Source: Thalassobaculum fulvum
GTDB lineage: Bacteria > Pseudomonadota > Alphaproteobacteria > Thalassobaculales > Thalassobaculaceae
Direction: 5' to 3'
DNA: 64,000 nt
Assembly: GCF_014652915.1 (NCBI RefSeq)
Contig: NZ_BMZS01000006.1
Coordinates: forward strand, 186,001-250,000
The translations under genes and the position numbers were made by a program. Every line of letters begins with the position of its first letter. Positions within the stretch are counted from its first letter, which is position 1. The notes beneath the pieces are model-generated. The model saw only the letters and a list, made by a program, of their open reading frames with translations, did no database searches and was not told where the DNA came from. Below, in pieces: positions 50,409 to 58,788 of this stretch.

Positions 50409-51287
50409 TCAGAGCGCCAGGTCCGGCCCGGCGACCTCGGCCCGCAGCCGATTCAGCTCGCGCAGCGCCTCCAGCGTCTGCTCCGGGCGACGCGCGGCGA
50501 CGCCGACCAGCAGGGCCTCGATGAACGCCAGGGTGGCGGTGTGCAGGCTGACGGTGTCGGCCCGGCCACGCGGAATGTCGAGCACCAGGTCGGCGCGGCC
50601 GCCGATCTCGGCGCCCAGCGTGTCGGTCATCAGGATCCGCGGCACGCCGAGCGCGTCGGCCCGGTCGAACACCGCCCGAAGCTCCGGATAGATCCGGCCG
50701 TAGGCCATGACGACCAGCAGGTCGCCGGGCCGCAGGCGCAGCAGCCGGTCGGCCAGTAGCAGGCCGCTCTCGGTCAGGGCGAGCGTGTCCAGGCCGAACC
50801 TGCCGAGCTGGACCGCGAGATACTCGGCCATCGCGCTCGACGGACCGAGGCCGAAGACCGCCACCCGGCCGGCCTGCACCACATGCTCGACGGCCGCCCG
50901 GAACTGCGGCGCCGTGACGCTGCGCCTGAGCGAGGCGATCGACTCCGCATGCAGGTCGAGGGTGGCGGCGAACGCCGCGTCGGGGTCGCCGCCGACGGAC
51001 TGCAGGGTGCGGGCGACCCGGCCGGCCGGGCTCAGGTCCCGGCGCAGTTCCTCCGCCAGTTCCCGGCGCAGGGCGTCCAGCCCCTCGTAGCCGAGCGCCT
51101 TCGCCGTCCGCACCACGGTGGCGTCGCTGGTCTCCGCCTTGCGGGCGAGTTCGGCGGCCGACGCCACCAGCACCTCTTCCCGGTGATCGGCGAAGTACCG
51201 CGCGACCCGGCGCTCGGCCAGGGTCAGGCGCTCGACCGCCGCGCGGACCCGCTCGGCGAAGGTGGTTTCGATCCCATGGCTTGACAT
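50409..51287 (-). CDS. MurR/RpiR-family transcriptional regulator
   Basis: 292-residue regulator. The N-terminal HTH_6 domain (about 5-80) has LTLAERRVARYFADHR and ELARKAETSDATVVRTAKAL; the C-terminal SIS sugar-phosphate domain (about 125-260) has VAVFGLGPSSAMAEYLAV and DLLVVMAYGRIYPE. Such proteins sense phosphorylated sugars or related ligands. ATG 51287 is chosen because it begins the HTH; the same frame runs on upstream to 52226 but there it is antisense to two membrane-protein genes. It is divergent from those genes across a 67-bp AT-rich region with small palindromes, so it probably controls them and itself. Confidence 0.92.
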   Translation of the reverse strand: MSSHGIETTFAERVRAAVERLTLAERRVARYFADHREEVLVASAAELARKAETSDATVVRTAKALGYEGLDALRRELAEELRRDLSPAGRVARTLQSVGGDPDAAFAATLDLHAESIASLRRSVTAPQFRAAVEHVVQAGRVAVFGLGPSSAMAEYLAVQLGRFGLDTLALTESGLLLADRLLRLRPGDLLVVMAYGRIYPELRAVFDRADALGVPRILMTDTLGAEIGGRADLVLDIPRGRADTVSLHTATLAFIEALLVGVAARRPEQTLEALRELNRLRAEVAGPDLAL

Positions 51288-51300
51288 CGACGTCGCGCTC

Positions 51301-51336
51301 ACTACAGATTCGAATATTCCTGTCGTATATACTACA
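51301..51336. promoter_or_regulatory. AT-rich divergent promoter/operator
   Basis: Between the RpiR gene and the membrane-protein pair. It holds palindromes ATTCGAAT (51308-51315), GAATATTC (51312-51319) and GTATATAC (51325-51332) and a direct repeat ACTACA (51301 and 51331). TATACT (51328-51333) is a good plus-strand -10; the -35 is weak, as expected for a regulated promoter. The likely regulator is the adjacent RpiR protein. Confidence 0.5.
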
Positions 51337-51354
51337 CACACGTGGGAGCCAACC

Positions 51355-52107
51355 ATGGACGGCATGACCTGGACCGTCGCCGCGCCGGCGGTCGGGGCGG
51401 CGTTCACCGCCTCGGTCGTCGAGGTGGTCGAGGCCTTCACGATCGTTCTGGCGGTCGCCACCCTGCGCGGCTGGCGTCCGGCGGTCGCCGGCACCGCCGC
51501 CGCGCTGGCGGTGCTGGCGTTGCTGGTCCTCGGTCTCGGGCCGCTGCTCGGGCGGGTGCCGCTGGAGGCGCTGCAGCTGGTGATCGGCGTGCTGCTGCTG
51601 CTGTTCGGCATGGGCTGGCTGCGCAAGGCGGTGCTGCGCTCGGCCGGGGTGCTGGCCCTGCACGACGAGGAGGCGGCGTTCGCGGCCGAGACCGAGGCGC
51701 TGACCGAGGAGGGCCGCAGGAACCCGGCATCGCTCGACTGGATCGCCGGGCTCGGCGCCTTCAAGGCGGTGCTGCTCGAAGGGCTCGAGGTGATCTTCAT
51801 CGTCATCGCGGTCGGTGCCGGCCGCGGCATGCTCGGGGCCGCCGCCCTCGGCGCCGCCGCCGCCTGCGCCGCGGTGCTGACGGTCGGCGCGATCGTGCAC
51901 AAGCCGCTCTCGAAGGTGCCCGAGAACACCCTGAAGTTCGGCGTCGGCGTCATGCTGTCGTCGTTCGGCGTGTTCTGGACCGGCGAGGGGCTGGGCATCG
52001 AATGGCCGGGCGCCGACCTGGCGCTCCTCGTGTTCGCCGCGGTGTTCCTGGTCGCCGGCGCCGGGCTGGCGACGCTGCTGCGCCGCCCGGCGGGGGAGGC
52101 CGCGTGA
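51355..52107 (+). CDS. Polytopic membrane protein, COG4280-like
   Basis: 250-residue protein with about seven hydrophobic segments. Two acidic membrane motifs stand out: VVEVVEAFTIVLAVATLRGW in the first segment and LLEGLEVIFIVIAVG after a soluble loop (about 105-135). Pairs of ExxE in membrane segments recall metal transporters such as FTR1 and TMEM165-like proteins, but I do not recognise a defined family beyond COG4280-type predicted membrane proteins. ATG 51355 has GGGAG eight bases upstream; a longer frame from 51262 would overlap the regulatory region and the RpiR gene. It is followed by a coupled small membrane protein, and an RpiR regulator is divergent. Confidence 0.8.
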   Translation: MDGMTWTVAAPAVGAAFTASVVEVVEAFTIVLAVATLRGWRPAVAGTAAALAVLALLVLGLGPLLGRVPLEALQLVIGVLLLLFGMGWLRKAVLRSAGVLALHDEEAAFAAETEALTEEGRRNPASLDWIAGLGAFKAVLLEGLEVIFIVIAVGAGRGMLGAAALGAAAACAAVLTVGAIVHKPLSKVPENTLKFGVGVMLSSFGVFWTGEGLGIEWPGADLALLVFAAVFLVAGAGLATLLRRPAGEAA

Positions 52108-52316
52108 TGGAAATCCTGAAGGAAGTCGTCGCCGAACTGGTGAAAATGTTCGTCGCCGACGCCCGGCTGAGCGTCGCCGTGCTGATTCTGGTCGGCGCGG
52201 TGGCACTGCTGCTGGATGTCGGCCACGCCGCCCCGCTGATCGGCGGGGCGGTACTGCTCGGCGGTTGCCTGGCGATTCTGGCGGCGGTCACCGCCGCGAC
52301 CGCCCGGCGGCGCTGA
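52107..52316 (+). CDS. Small two-TM protein coupled to COG4280-like gene
   Basis: 69-residue protein with a short amphipathic N-terminus (EILKEVVAELVKMF) and two hydrophobic segments (about 22-40 and 44-64), ending in RRR. Its ATG shares one base with the stop of the upstream membrane protein (TGATG), and GGGGGAGG lies nine bases ahead, so translation is coupled. This suggests it is a partner subunit of that protein. No family recognised. Confidence 0.8.
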   Translation: MEILKEVVAELVKMFVADARLSVAVLILVGAVALLLDVGHAAPLIGGAVLLGGCLAILAAVTAATARRR

Positions 52317-52317
52317 G

Positions 52318-53541
52318 CTACTCTCCCTCCCGCGCCACGATCCCGGCGTCGTACAGCTTGCCGATGGCGCCCGACGACAGGCCGAGGACGTCGCCGAGGA
52401 TGGCGTCGTTGTCGGCCCCGAGCGACGGCGCCGACCGGGCCTCCGAGCGCGCCTCGCCGGCGGCGGCCAGCGGCGAGCCGGCCGCCAGCACCGAGCCGAC
52501 CCCCGGCTGCTCGATCGCCGTGAACAGCGGGTTGGCGGTTGAGACGCGCGGGTCGCGGGCCAGCGCCTCGGTCATGGTCTGGTACGGCCCCCAGGACACG
52601 CCCGCCGCGTCGAACGCCGCCGCCACCTCGGCCAGCGGCCGGGCCGCCACCCAGGGGGCGACCAGCGCGGCGATGGCGTCGCGGTGGAGGTAGCGCGCGC
52701 CCTCCTCCGACAGGTCGGCGCCCAGCCGTTCCTCCAGCAGCGTCACGGCGTCGGCGATCCCGCAGACCTTGACCAGCCCCGACCACTGCTTGCGGGTCAG
52801 CGCCACGATCATCACCCGACGGCCGTCGGCCGTCGGGAAGTCGCGGCCGAAGGCGCCGTACAGGTCGTTGCCGGACGGCGGCCGGTCGACGCCGCCGAGC
52901 GCCGCCTCGGCCAGCATCCCGAGGTGCCCGACCGTCGCGAACGCGACGTCGGACAGCGCGAGGCTGATGCTCCTGCCCTGGCCGGTCCGGGCCCGCTCCA
53001 GCACCGCCGACACCAGCCCGAACGCCGCGGTCAGGCCGCAGGCGACGTCCCAGGCCGGCAGCACGTGGTTGGTCGGGGCATTGGGGCCGCCGGTCCCGGT
53101 CATCGCCGGCAGGCCCACGGCGGGGTTGACCGTGTAGTCGACGGCGTTGCTGCCGTCGAAATTGCCGGCGATCTCCAGCTTGATGACGTCGGCCCGGCGC
53201 GCCCGCAGCACCTCGTCCGCGAGCCACGGCATGCCGGCGAAGTTGGTCAGCAGCAGGCCGCCGCCCTCGCCGGGAGCGGCGATCAGGTCCTGCACCAGCT
53301 CGCGGCCCTCGGGCCGGCGGATGTCGACGCAGAGCGAACGCTTGCCCTTGTTCAAGCCGGTCCAGAACAGGCTGCGCCCGGTCCCCGGCGCCAGCGGCCA
53401 GCGCCCGTAGTCGAGCCCGCCGCCCGGGGGGTCGAACCTGATCACGTCGGCGCCGGCCTGGGCCAGGGTCAGCCCGGCGAGCGGGGCTGCGACGAAGGCC
53501 GAGCCCTCGACGACGCGGAGGTGATTGAGCGGGCCGAACAT
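52318..53541 (-). CDS. Class III (CaiB/BaiF) CoA-transferase family protein
   Basis: 407-residue CaiB/BaiF-type protein that would move CoA between an acyl donor and acceptor. The N-terminus LRVVEGSAFVAAPLAGLTLA and GADVIRFDPPGG are typical, as is NKGKRSLCVDIRRPEGRE. The Asp that forms the acyl anhydride should be the one in NAVDYTVNP, followed by GLPAMTGTGGP. ATG 53541 has AGGGAG ten bases ahead. The open frame continues to 54387 but covers hspQ on the other strand. It ends two bases beyond the stop of the small membrane protein on the opposite strand. No partner enzyme for a particular acid lies nearby, so the substrate is unknown. Confidence 0.9.
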   Translation of the reverse strand: MFGPLNHLRVVEGSAFVAAPLAGLTLAQAGADVIRFDPPGGGLDYGRWPLAPGTGRSLFWTGLNKGKRSLCVDIRRPEGRELVQDLIAAPGEGGGLLLTNFAGMPWLADEVLRARRADVIKLEIAGNFDGSNAVDYTVNPAVGLPAMTGTGGPNAPTNHVLPAWDVACGLTAAFGLVSAVLERARTGQGRSISLALSDVAFATVGHLGMLAEAALGGVDRPPSGNDLYGAFGRDFPTADGRRVMIVALTRKQWSGLVKVCGIADAVTLLEERLGADLSEEGARYLHRDAIAALVAPWVAARPLAEVAAAFDAAGVSWGPYQTMTEALARDPRVSTANPLFTAIEQPGVGSVLAAGSPLAAAGEARSEARSAPSLGADNDAILGDVLGLSSGAIGKLYDAGIVAREGE

Positions 53542-53576
53542 GCTGGGGGACTCCCTGGGACGCGACGGCGGCAATC

Positions 53577-53605
53577 TTGTTCGTTCCGCGGAAAAGATCA
53601 AATAT
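53577..53605 (+). promoter_or_regulatory. Possible hspQ promoter with palindrome
   Basis: TTGTTC (53577-53582) and AAATAT (53600-53605) are 17 bp apart, about 30 nt before the hspQ start. The perfect palindrome TTCCGCGGAA (53584-53593) lies in the spacer. No convincing heat-shock sigma32 element is seen. Confidence 0.35.
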
Positions 53606-53634
53606 GAGAGGTTGTCGCTGGGTCCGATCACCGG

Positions 53635-53970
53635 ATGGAACGAATGAAGATCGTCGCGCCGAACTTTTCCCTGGGGGCCATCGTCAGGCACCGCCTGTAC
53701 GACTTCCGCGGGGTCGTGTTCGACATCGATGCCGAGTTCGGCAACACCGAGGAGTGGTACGAGGCGATTCCCGAGCACCTGCGGCCGCGCAAGGACCAGC
53801 CGTTCTACCACCTGCTCGCCGAGAACCCGGAGAGCTACTACGTGGCCTACGTCTCCGAACAGAACCTGGTCGAGGACGCCGCGAACGGCCCGGTGGGCCA
53901 CCCGAAGATCCCCGAGCTGTTCGACCGCCTCGAGGACGGCCGCTACGTGTTCAAGCAGACCTCGGCGTAG
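53635..53970 (+). CDS. hspQ: HspQ (YccV-like, hemimethylated-DNA-binding fold)
   Basis: 111-residue HspQ-type protein. Nearly the entire family signature is present: IVRHRLYDFRGVVFDIDAEF, NTEEWYEAIPEHLRPRKDQP, FYHLLAENPE and YVAYVSEQNLV. HspQ is a small beta-barrel protein linked to protease specificity (Lon) and, as YccV/HdfA, to hemimethylated DNA binding in enterobacteria. Two in-frame starts are possible: ATG 53635 and ATG 53644; the second has GGAACGA just ahead and would give 108 residues. It is divergent from the CoA-transferase gene and followed by a palindromic element. Confidence 0.92.
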   Translation: MERMKIVAPNFSLGAIVRHRLYDFRGVVFDIDAEFGNTEEWYEAIPEHLRPRKDQPFYHLLAENPESYYVAYVSEQNLVEDAANGPVGHPKIPELFDRLEDGRYVFKQTSA

Positions 53971-53998
53971 CTCACCCCCGTCAAGCCGGAACGCCCCA

Positions 53999-54114
53999 TG
54001 GCTTCCGGAGTCCGCTACGCGGCTCCGGAATGACGACAGTGGGTAGAGCGGGACGGCCTCCTTCCCTTCGTCATCCCGGTGAGCTCGCAACGCGAGCGGC
54101 TCCGGGATCCATGG
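53999..54114. repeat. Intergenic palindromic element, copy E
   Basis: Left arm TGGCTTCCGGAGTCC to GGCTCCGGAATGACGAC (53999-54037), right arm CGTCATCCCGG to CCGGGATCCATGG (54068-54114). The arms are inverted and each has an internal hairpin around CGCTACGCG or CTCGCAACGCGAG. It separates hspQ from the M20 peptidase gene. Confidence 0.75.
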
Positions 54115-54220
54115 AGCAGGCGGCGGGCGCGCCGGCCTAACGCGCTCCCACTTGCCGCCCGCCGCCGCGTCGGCGCAGGATACCGGTTCCTGAACGCAAC
54201 CGGACCACAAGGCGGCTGAC

Positions 54221-55528
54221 ATGAACGCGGACCCGAAGGCGGCTCTCGGCGAGGATCTCGTGCGTCGGATCTGCGACGCGGTGGATGCCGGATTCGACGA
54301 CCAGATCGCGTTCCTGCAGGAACTGGTGCGCCGCCCGTCGGTACGCGGCCAGGAGCACCTCGCCCAGGACCTGATGTTCCAGGCCATGAACGAGCGCGGC
54401 TACGAGATGGACCGCTGGAAGGTCGACCCCAAGGACATCGAGCACCATCCCGGCTTCTCGCCGGTCGCGGTCGACTACGCGCACGCCTGGAACGTGGTCG
54501 GCACCCACCGGCCGCGCAACGAGACCGGCCGCTCGCTGGTCCTGAACGGCCATGTCGACGTGGTCCCGACCGGCCCGCTCGACATGTGGACCGACCCGCC
54601 GTTCGCCGCCGTGATCAAGGGCGACTGGATGTACGGCCGAGGTGCCGGGGACATGAAGGCCGGCGTGGTCGCAAACCTGTTCGCCATGGACGCGCTGCGC
54701 CGCGCCGGCCTGCAGCCGGCCGCCACCGTCCATATGGAGACGGTGTGCGAGGAGGAGAGCACCGGCAACGGCGCGCTCGCCACCCTGGTACGCGGCTACA
54801 GGGCCGACGCCGCCCTGATCAGCGAGCCGTCGGGCGGCAAGATGACTCGCGCCACCATGGGCGTGCAGTGGTTCCAGGTGAAGGTCCGCGGCCACCCGGT
54901 GCACGTCGCCCAGGCCGGCACCGGCTCGAACGCCATCCAGGCGGCCATGGACCTGGTCCCGGCCCTGAAGGCGGTCGAGGCGAAGTGGAACGCCCGCAAG
55001 GCCGGCACCAAGCACTACGACGTGCACGCCCACCCGGTGAACATGAACGTCGGCAAGATCGCCGGCGGCGACTGGGCGTCGTCGGTGCCGGCGTGGTGCA
55101 CCATGGACTGCCGGATCTCGATCTTCCCGGGCTTCAAGCCGGAGGAGATGCAGCGCGATATCGAGGACGCGGTGCGCAAGGCGGCATCGGGCCATCCGTT
55201 CCTCTCGAACAACCCGCCCGAGATCGTCTGGAACGGCTTCTTCACCGAGGGCTACGACCTGGAACCGGGGAGCGATGCCGAGACCGTGCTGAGCCGCTGC
55301 CACGAGCGGATCTCCGGCGCGAAGCCGGTGGACTACGTCGCCACCGCCTACATCGACAGCCGGGTGTTCGTGCTCTACGCCGACATGCCCTGCATGGTCT
55401 ACGGGCCGATCTGCGAGGATGCCCACGGCTTCGACGAACGCGTGAACATCCCGTCGATCCGCGAGGCCACCAAGGCGATCGCGCTGTTCATCGCGGAGTG
55501 GTGCGGAGTCGAGCCGGTTCAGGCCTGA
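54221..55528 (+). CDS. M20-family peptidase/deacylase (ArgE/DapE group)
   Basis: 435-residue zinc aminoacylase/peptidase. Metal ligands are visible in NGHVDVVP (His, with the conserved Asp two residues on), GRGAGDMKAG (bridging Asp), CEEESTGNG (general-base Glu and ligand Glu) and near the C-terminus EDAHGFDERV (His). The dimerization lid lies between about residues 215 and 335 (GVQWFQVKVRGHPVHVAQAG). Members hydrolyse N-acyl or N-carbamoyl amino acids and dipeptides in the cytoplasm. ATG 54221 follows a short leader with no strong ribosome site. It is separated from hspQ by a palindromic element and followed by a minisatellite, so it seems monocistronic. Confidence 0.92.
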   Translation: MNADPKAALGEDLVRRICDAVDAGFDDQIAFLQELVRRPSVRGQEHLAQDLMFQAMNERGYEMDRWKVDPKDIEHHPGFSPVAVDYAHAWNVVGTHRPRNETGRSLVLNGHVDVVPTGPLDMWTDPPFAAVIKGDWMYGRGAGDMKAGVVANLFAMDALRRAGLQPAATVHMETVCEEESTGNGALATLVRGYRADAALISEPSGGKMTRATMGVQWFQVKVRGHPVHVAQAGTGSNAIQAAMDLVPALKAVEAKWNARKAGTKHYDVHAHPVNMNVGKIAGGDWASSVPAWCTMDCRISIFPGFKPEEMQRDIEDAVRKAASGHPFLSNNPPEIVWNGFFTEGYDLEPGSDAETVLSRCHERISGAKPVDYVATAYIDSRVFVLYADMPCMVYGPICEDAHGFDERVNIPSIREATKAIALFIAEWCGVEPVQA

Positions 55529-55552
55529 TCCCGGCTCCGGACCTGTTCCCGG

Positions 55553-55616
55553 GCCTGCCCCCCGCCTGCCCCCCGCCTGCCCCCCGCCTGCTCCCCGGCC
55601 TGCCCCCCGGCCTGCC
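55553..55616. repeat. GC minisatellite, 11-12 bp units
   Basis: Three exact tandem copies of GCCTGCCCCCC (55553-55585), then GCCTGCTCCCCG, GCCTGCCCCCCG and a partial GCCTGCC. It sits 24 bp after the M20 stop in the gap before the first PAS_5 gene. Length variation by slippage is likely; no function is evident. Confidence 0.9.
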
Positions 55617-55707
55617 AAAGTACCGTGGAACCACCGGCGACGGTTCGGTATGGTTGCATCGGGCCGTGCCTCGTCCCCGCCCGCCCCTCTCGCGCCCTGG
55701 GAGGTCC

Positions 55708-56235
55708 ATGACCATCGATCCGCTCCGACCGGAGAACTGGGTGCCCTATTCGCCGGAGCACGCTTCCGAGGCGGCGGTTCGCCTGCACGACTACTGGGCC
55801 TCCAAGCGCGCCGCGCCGGACATGGTGCCGAGCCGAGACGACATCCGGCCCGAAGAGATCAAGCCGCTGCTGCCGTTCGTGTGGATCATGGATTTCGAGC
55901 GACAGACGCGGACTTTCCGGTACCGGCTGATCGGCACCGCGGTGGTGGAAGGGGTCGGCCGGGACTACACCGGGCGCACCCTCAAGGAGTGCCATCCGAA
56001 TGCCGGCGCCTACGAGTTCGCGACCCGGGCACTGACGCGGATTCTGGAGGACCGGCAGCCGCTGTGGCGCCGCGGGGTGCCGATGTTCCACCATGAGACC
56101 GAGGCCCTGCGGCTGGAGAACCTCGCCCTGCCGCTGGCCTCCGACCGGCGGACGGCCGACCGGATCCTGGGCCTGACCCTGTTCTTCGACAGTGAGAACC
56201 GGCTCTACCGCCCCGGGGTGATCCGGGCGACCTGA
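55708..56235 (+). CDS. PAS_5-family (PF07310-like) protein, paralogue 1
   Basis: 175-residue single-domain protein with a PAS-like fold typical of Rhodospirillales. Marks are LHDYWASKR, MVPSRDDIRPEEIKPLLPFV, FRYRLIGTAVVEGVGRDYTG and the closing LALPLASD and GLTLFF. There is no signal peptide, membrane segment or output domain, so it may be a free sensor or binding protein. ATG 55708 has GGGAGG six bases ahead. The next plus-strand gene is a same-length paralogue, and a third relative lies at 62.7 kb. Confidence 0.85.
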   Translation: MTIDPLRPENWVPYSPEHASEAAVRLHDYWASKRAAPDMVPSRDDIRPEEIKPLLPFVWIMDFERQTRTFRYRLIGTAVVEGVGRDYTGRTLKECHPNAGAYEFATRALTRILEDRQPLWRRGVPMFHHETEALRLENLALPLASDRRTADRILGLTLFFDSENRLYRPGVIRAT

Positions 56236-56268
56236 CCACGACGGCTTCGCTACGGGATGTCCGAAATG

Positions 56269-56283
56269 GGCCGCCGGGCGGCC
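56269..56283 (+). terminator. Weak hairpin between PAS_5 paralogues
   Basis: GGCCGCC-GGGCGGCC can form a GC-only stem; it is followed ten bases later by only a short AGTTT. A possible terminator of the first PAS_5 gene, but the T tract is poor. Confidence 0.3.
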
Positions 56284-56340
56284 GGCTGATAGTTTCCCGG
56301 CTCCGATCCGATGTCGAGCGAGAGAGCTTTGGGAATCACC

Positions 56341-56868
56341 GTGACTATCGCTGCAGGACAATCGGACGACTGGCGACCGTATCCCGAGGAGGGGCCGTCG
56401 GAGCTGATCGGGCAGCTGCACGACTACTGGCATGCCCGCCGCGGCGGAACGGACCGGGTACCGAGCCGAGACGACATCAGGACGGAGCACATCGAGCCGC
56501 TCCTGCCTTTCGTCTGGCTGCTCGACTTCGACCGCGGCACGCGGGACTTCAGGTGTCGCCTGATCGGCCCCGCCGTCGTCGACGGGGTGGGTCGCGACTG
56601 CACCGGCCGCACGCTCGCCGAAGTCCACGGCGACGCCCGCCTCCACAGCCGGGCCGTCCGCCCGTTGCTGGACATGATGGACGACGCGCGGCCGCGCTGG
56701 CGGCAGGGCCCGCCGCTGCTGGTGCACGACGCCACCGATCTGTGGCTGGAGAGCCTCATCCTGCCGCTGGCCACCGACCATCGGATGCCCGACCAGGTCC
56801 TCGGGATGACCCTGTTCCTCGCGAGCGGGCGGCGAAACCACCGACCCGTCGCCCTCCGCGTCGTCTGA
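56341..56868 (+). CDS. PAS_5-family protein, paralogue 2
   Basis: Tandem paralogue of the protein at 55708. Shared stretches include QLHDYWHARR, VPSRDDIRTEHIEPLLPFVW, RLIGPAVVDGVGRDCTGRTL, LPLATD and LGMTLFL. Starting at GTG 56341 gives 175 residues, exactly the length of paralogue 1, with aligned openings (VTIAAGQSDDW against MTIDPLRPENW); GGGAATCACC precedes it. An ATG at 56311 would add ten residues not found in the paralogue. The middle is the most diverged part (KECHPNAGAYEF in one, AEVHGDARLHSR in the other), which may be where ligand preference differs. Confidence 0.82.
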   Translation: MTIAAGQSDDWRPYPEEGPSELIGQLHDYWHARRGGTDRVPSRDDIRTEHIEPLLPFVWLLDFDRGTRDFRCRLIGPAVVDGVGRDCTGRTLAEVHGDARLHSRAVRPLLDMMDDARPRWRQGPPLLVHDATDLWLESLILPLATDHRMPDQVLGMTLFLASGRRNHRPVALRVV

Positions 56869-56891
56869 CCGCGCGCGGTCGGCCGGGCTGC

Positions 56892-57209
56892 TCAGCCGTT
56901 CTCCCAGCCGCCGCCGGCGATCGCGGCCCGCAGTCGTTCGGCCGGCCAGTCGGCCTCGAGCGCCTCGGCCTTGGAGCGGGCGGTGTCCTCCATGTCGTCG
57001 TCGGGCACCTCGACCGGATCGGAGCGCCGCCACTCCTCCAGGTAGTCGTCGGACTGCTCGGCGCCGCCGCGCATCGCCGCCGCGTCGATCGCCGCGATGA
57101 ACCGGTTGGGCAGCTCGACCTTGGCGCTGTCGCGCCGGCGGCCGCGGCCCTTCTCGACCACCACCTGGGCCGGAATGTCGCGCCAGTACATGACGATCAG
57201 GCTGGCCAC
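56892..57209 (-). CDS. Virulence-factor-domain (PF13769-like) small protein
   Basis: 105-residue protein recognisable by IVMYWRDIPAQVVVEKGR and the acidic middle part EQSDDYLEEWRRSDP. It belongs to a small family named for its listing as a virulence factor, usually encoded with corrinoid methyl-transfer proteins in alphaproteobacteria. GTG 57209 is preferred: AGGAGG lies five bases upstream, whereas for GTG 57215 the site would touch the start codon. It is the third gene of the corrinoid protein-DUF1638 operon, 15 bp after DUF1638. Biochemical role unknown; a link to methylamine- or betaine-type one-carbon metabolism is inferred from its usual neighbours. Confidence 0.75.
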   Translation of the reverse strand: MASLIVMYWRDIPAQVVVEKGRGRRRDSAKVELPNRFIAAIDAAAMRGGAEQSDDYLEEWRRSDPVEVPDDDMEDTARSKAEALEADWPAERLRAAIAGGGWENG

Positions 57210-57224
57210 CGGCACCTCCTGTCT

Positions 57225-57899
57225 TCAGGCGTCGGCCGGCACCGGCGTGCCGGCGGCCCGGGCGACGAAATCCGCGAGTTCCCCGTAGCCGACCATCCGG
57301 TACTCGAACGCCAGCCCGAGCCGGGCCGCAGCCTTGGCGGCCCGCGCCTTCAGGGAGGAATCTGCGAGCTGGGCCAGGTACACGACCTTGCTGTAGTTGC
57401 CGAAATAGTCCGGCAGCAGCTCAGGATGCCGGTCCAGGCCGAGGCCCTTGATGATCAGGCGGTCGAAGTGCCGGACCAGGTAGTCGGTGAGGAAGAAGCA
57501 GCCGGGCTCGTCCTCGGTGAGCGCCTCGAACCCGGCCGTGCCCATGAAGAACTGGTAGCAGTGCGGCCCGGGGATCCGCTCGACGCCCTCGGCGGCGAGC
57601 GCCCGGTCGAGCTCTCCGCCGGTGCCGCAGTCACCGTAGATCACGCAGATCCGGTCGTAGGCGCCACGCGCCGACCTGATCTTGCGCAGCACGCCGGGCG
57701 TGATCTTCTGCGGAACGTTGTGCCAGTGCGCCGGCAGGCAGGTGATGGTCAGCTCGGCCCAGCCGGTCGCCCGCTTCAGTGCCACCAGTTCCCGGGCCAG
57801 CGCGCCGCAGGCGATGAACAGGGTGGTCGGCCGCACGATCCGCTCCATCGGCGAGGCGGCATCGTCCCCCCAGGTCGCATCGGGTTGCAGGTCGTCCAT
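57225..57899 (-). CDS. DUF1638 protein
   Basis: 224-residue protein of the DUF1638 family. Typical stretches are LFIACGALARELVAL, LPAHWHNVP, ICVIYGDCGTGGELD (with a conserved Cys), GPHCYQFF and CFFLTDYLVRHFDRLI. Conserved Cys and His residues suggest metal or corrinoid contact, which is inference. The family regularly occurs next to corrinoid proteins and MttB-like methyltransferases. ATG 57899 has GGAAGGA nine bases before it. The corrinoid protein gene is 50 bp upstream and the virulence-factor-domain gene 15 bp downstream, all on the same strand. Confidence 0.88.
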   Translation of the reverse strand: MDDLQPDATWGDDAASPMERIVRPTTLFIACGALARELVALKRATGWAELTITCLPAHWHNVPQKITPGVLRKIRSARGAYDRICVIYGDCGTGGELDRALAAEGVERIPGPHCYQFFMGTAGFEALTEDEPGCFFLTDYLVRHFDRLIIKGLGLDRHPELLPDYFGNYSKVVYLAQLADSSLKARAAKAAARLGLAFEYRMVGYGELADFVARAAGTPVPADA

Positions 57900-57949
57900 C
57901 GCGTGTCCTTCCTCCGGCCCGCCCCGCGGGCCGCATCGGCTCGATCTCC

Positions 57950-58660
<711 letters not shown>

Positions 58661-58733
58661 GCCAACCCTCCTGACGGCTCCTGGTCAACCTCGCCGGAAG
58701 AGACACGGGAATCGGCGGCATCGCTGCCACCGC

Positions 58734-58764
58734 CGCGACCGATCATGTCGGTCGCGCGACATGA
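58734..58764 (-). promoter_or_regulatory. Overlapping alternative hairpins upstream of corrinoid gene
   Basis: In the 128-bp leader between the response regulator stop and the corrinoid start, two perfect inverted repeats share bases. CGCGACCGA/TCGGTCGCG (58734-58756) has a 9-bp stem, and TCATGTCG/CGACATGA (58743-58764) an 8-bp stem. They cannot form together. This could be an attenuator-like switch or a terminator of the upstream gene. No cobalamin riboswitch core is recognised. Confidence 0.45.
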
Positions 58765-58788
58765 GTCGAGGACCCGCCGGCTCGGGGC

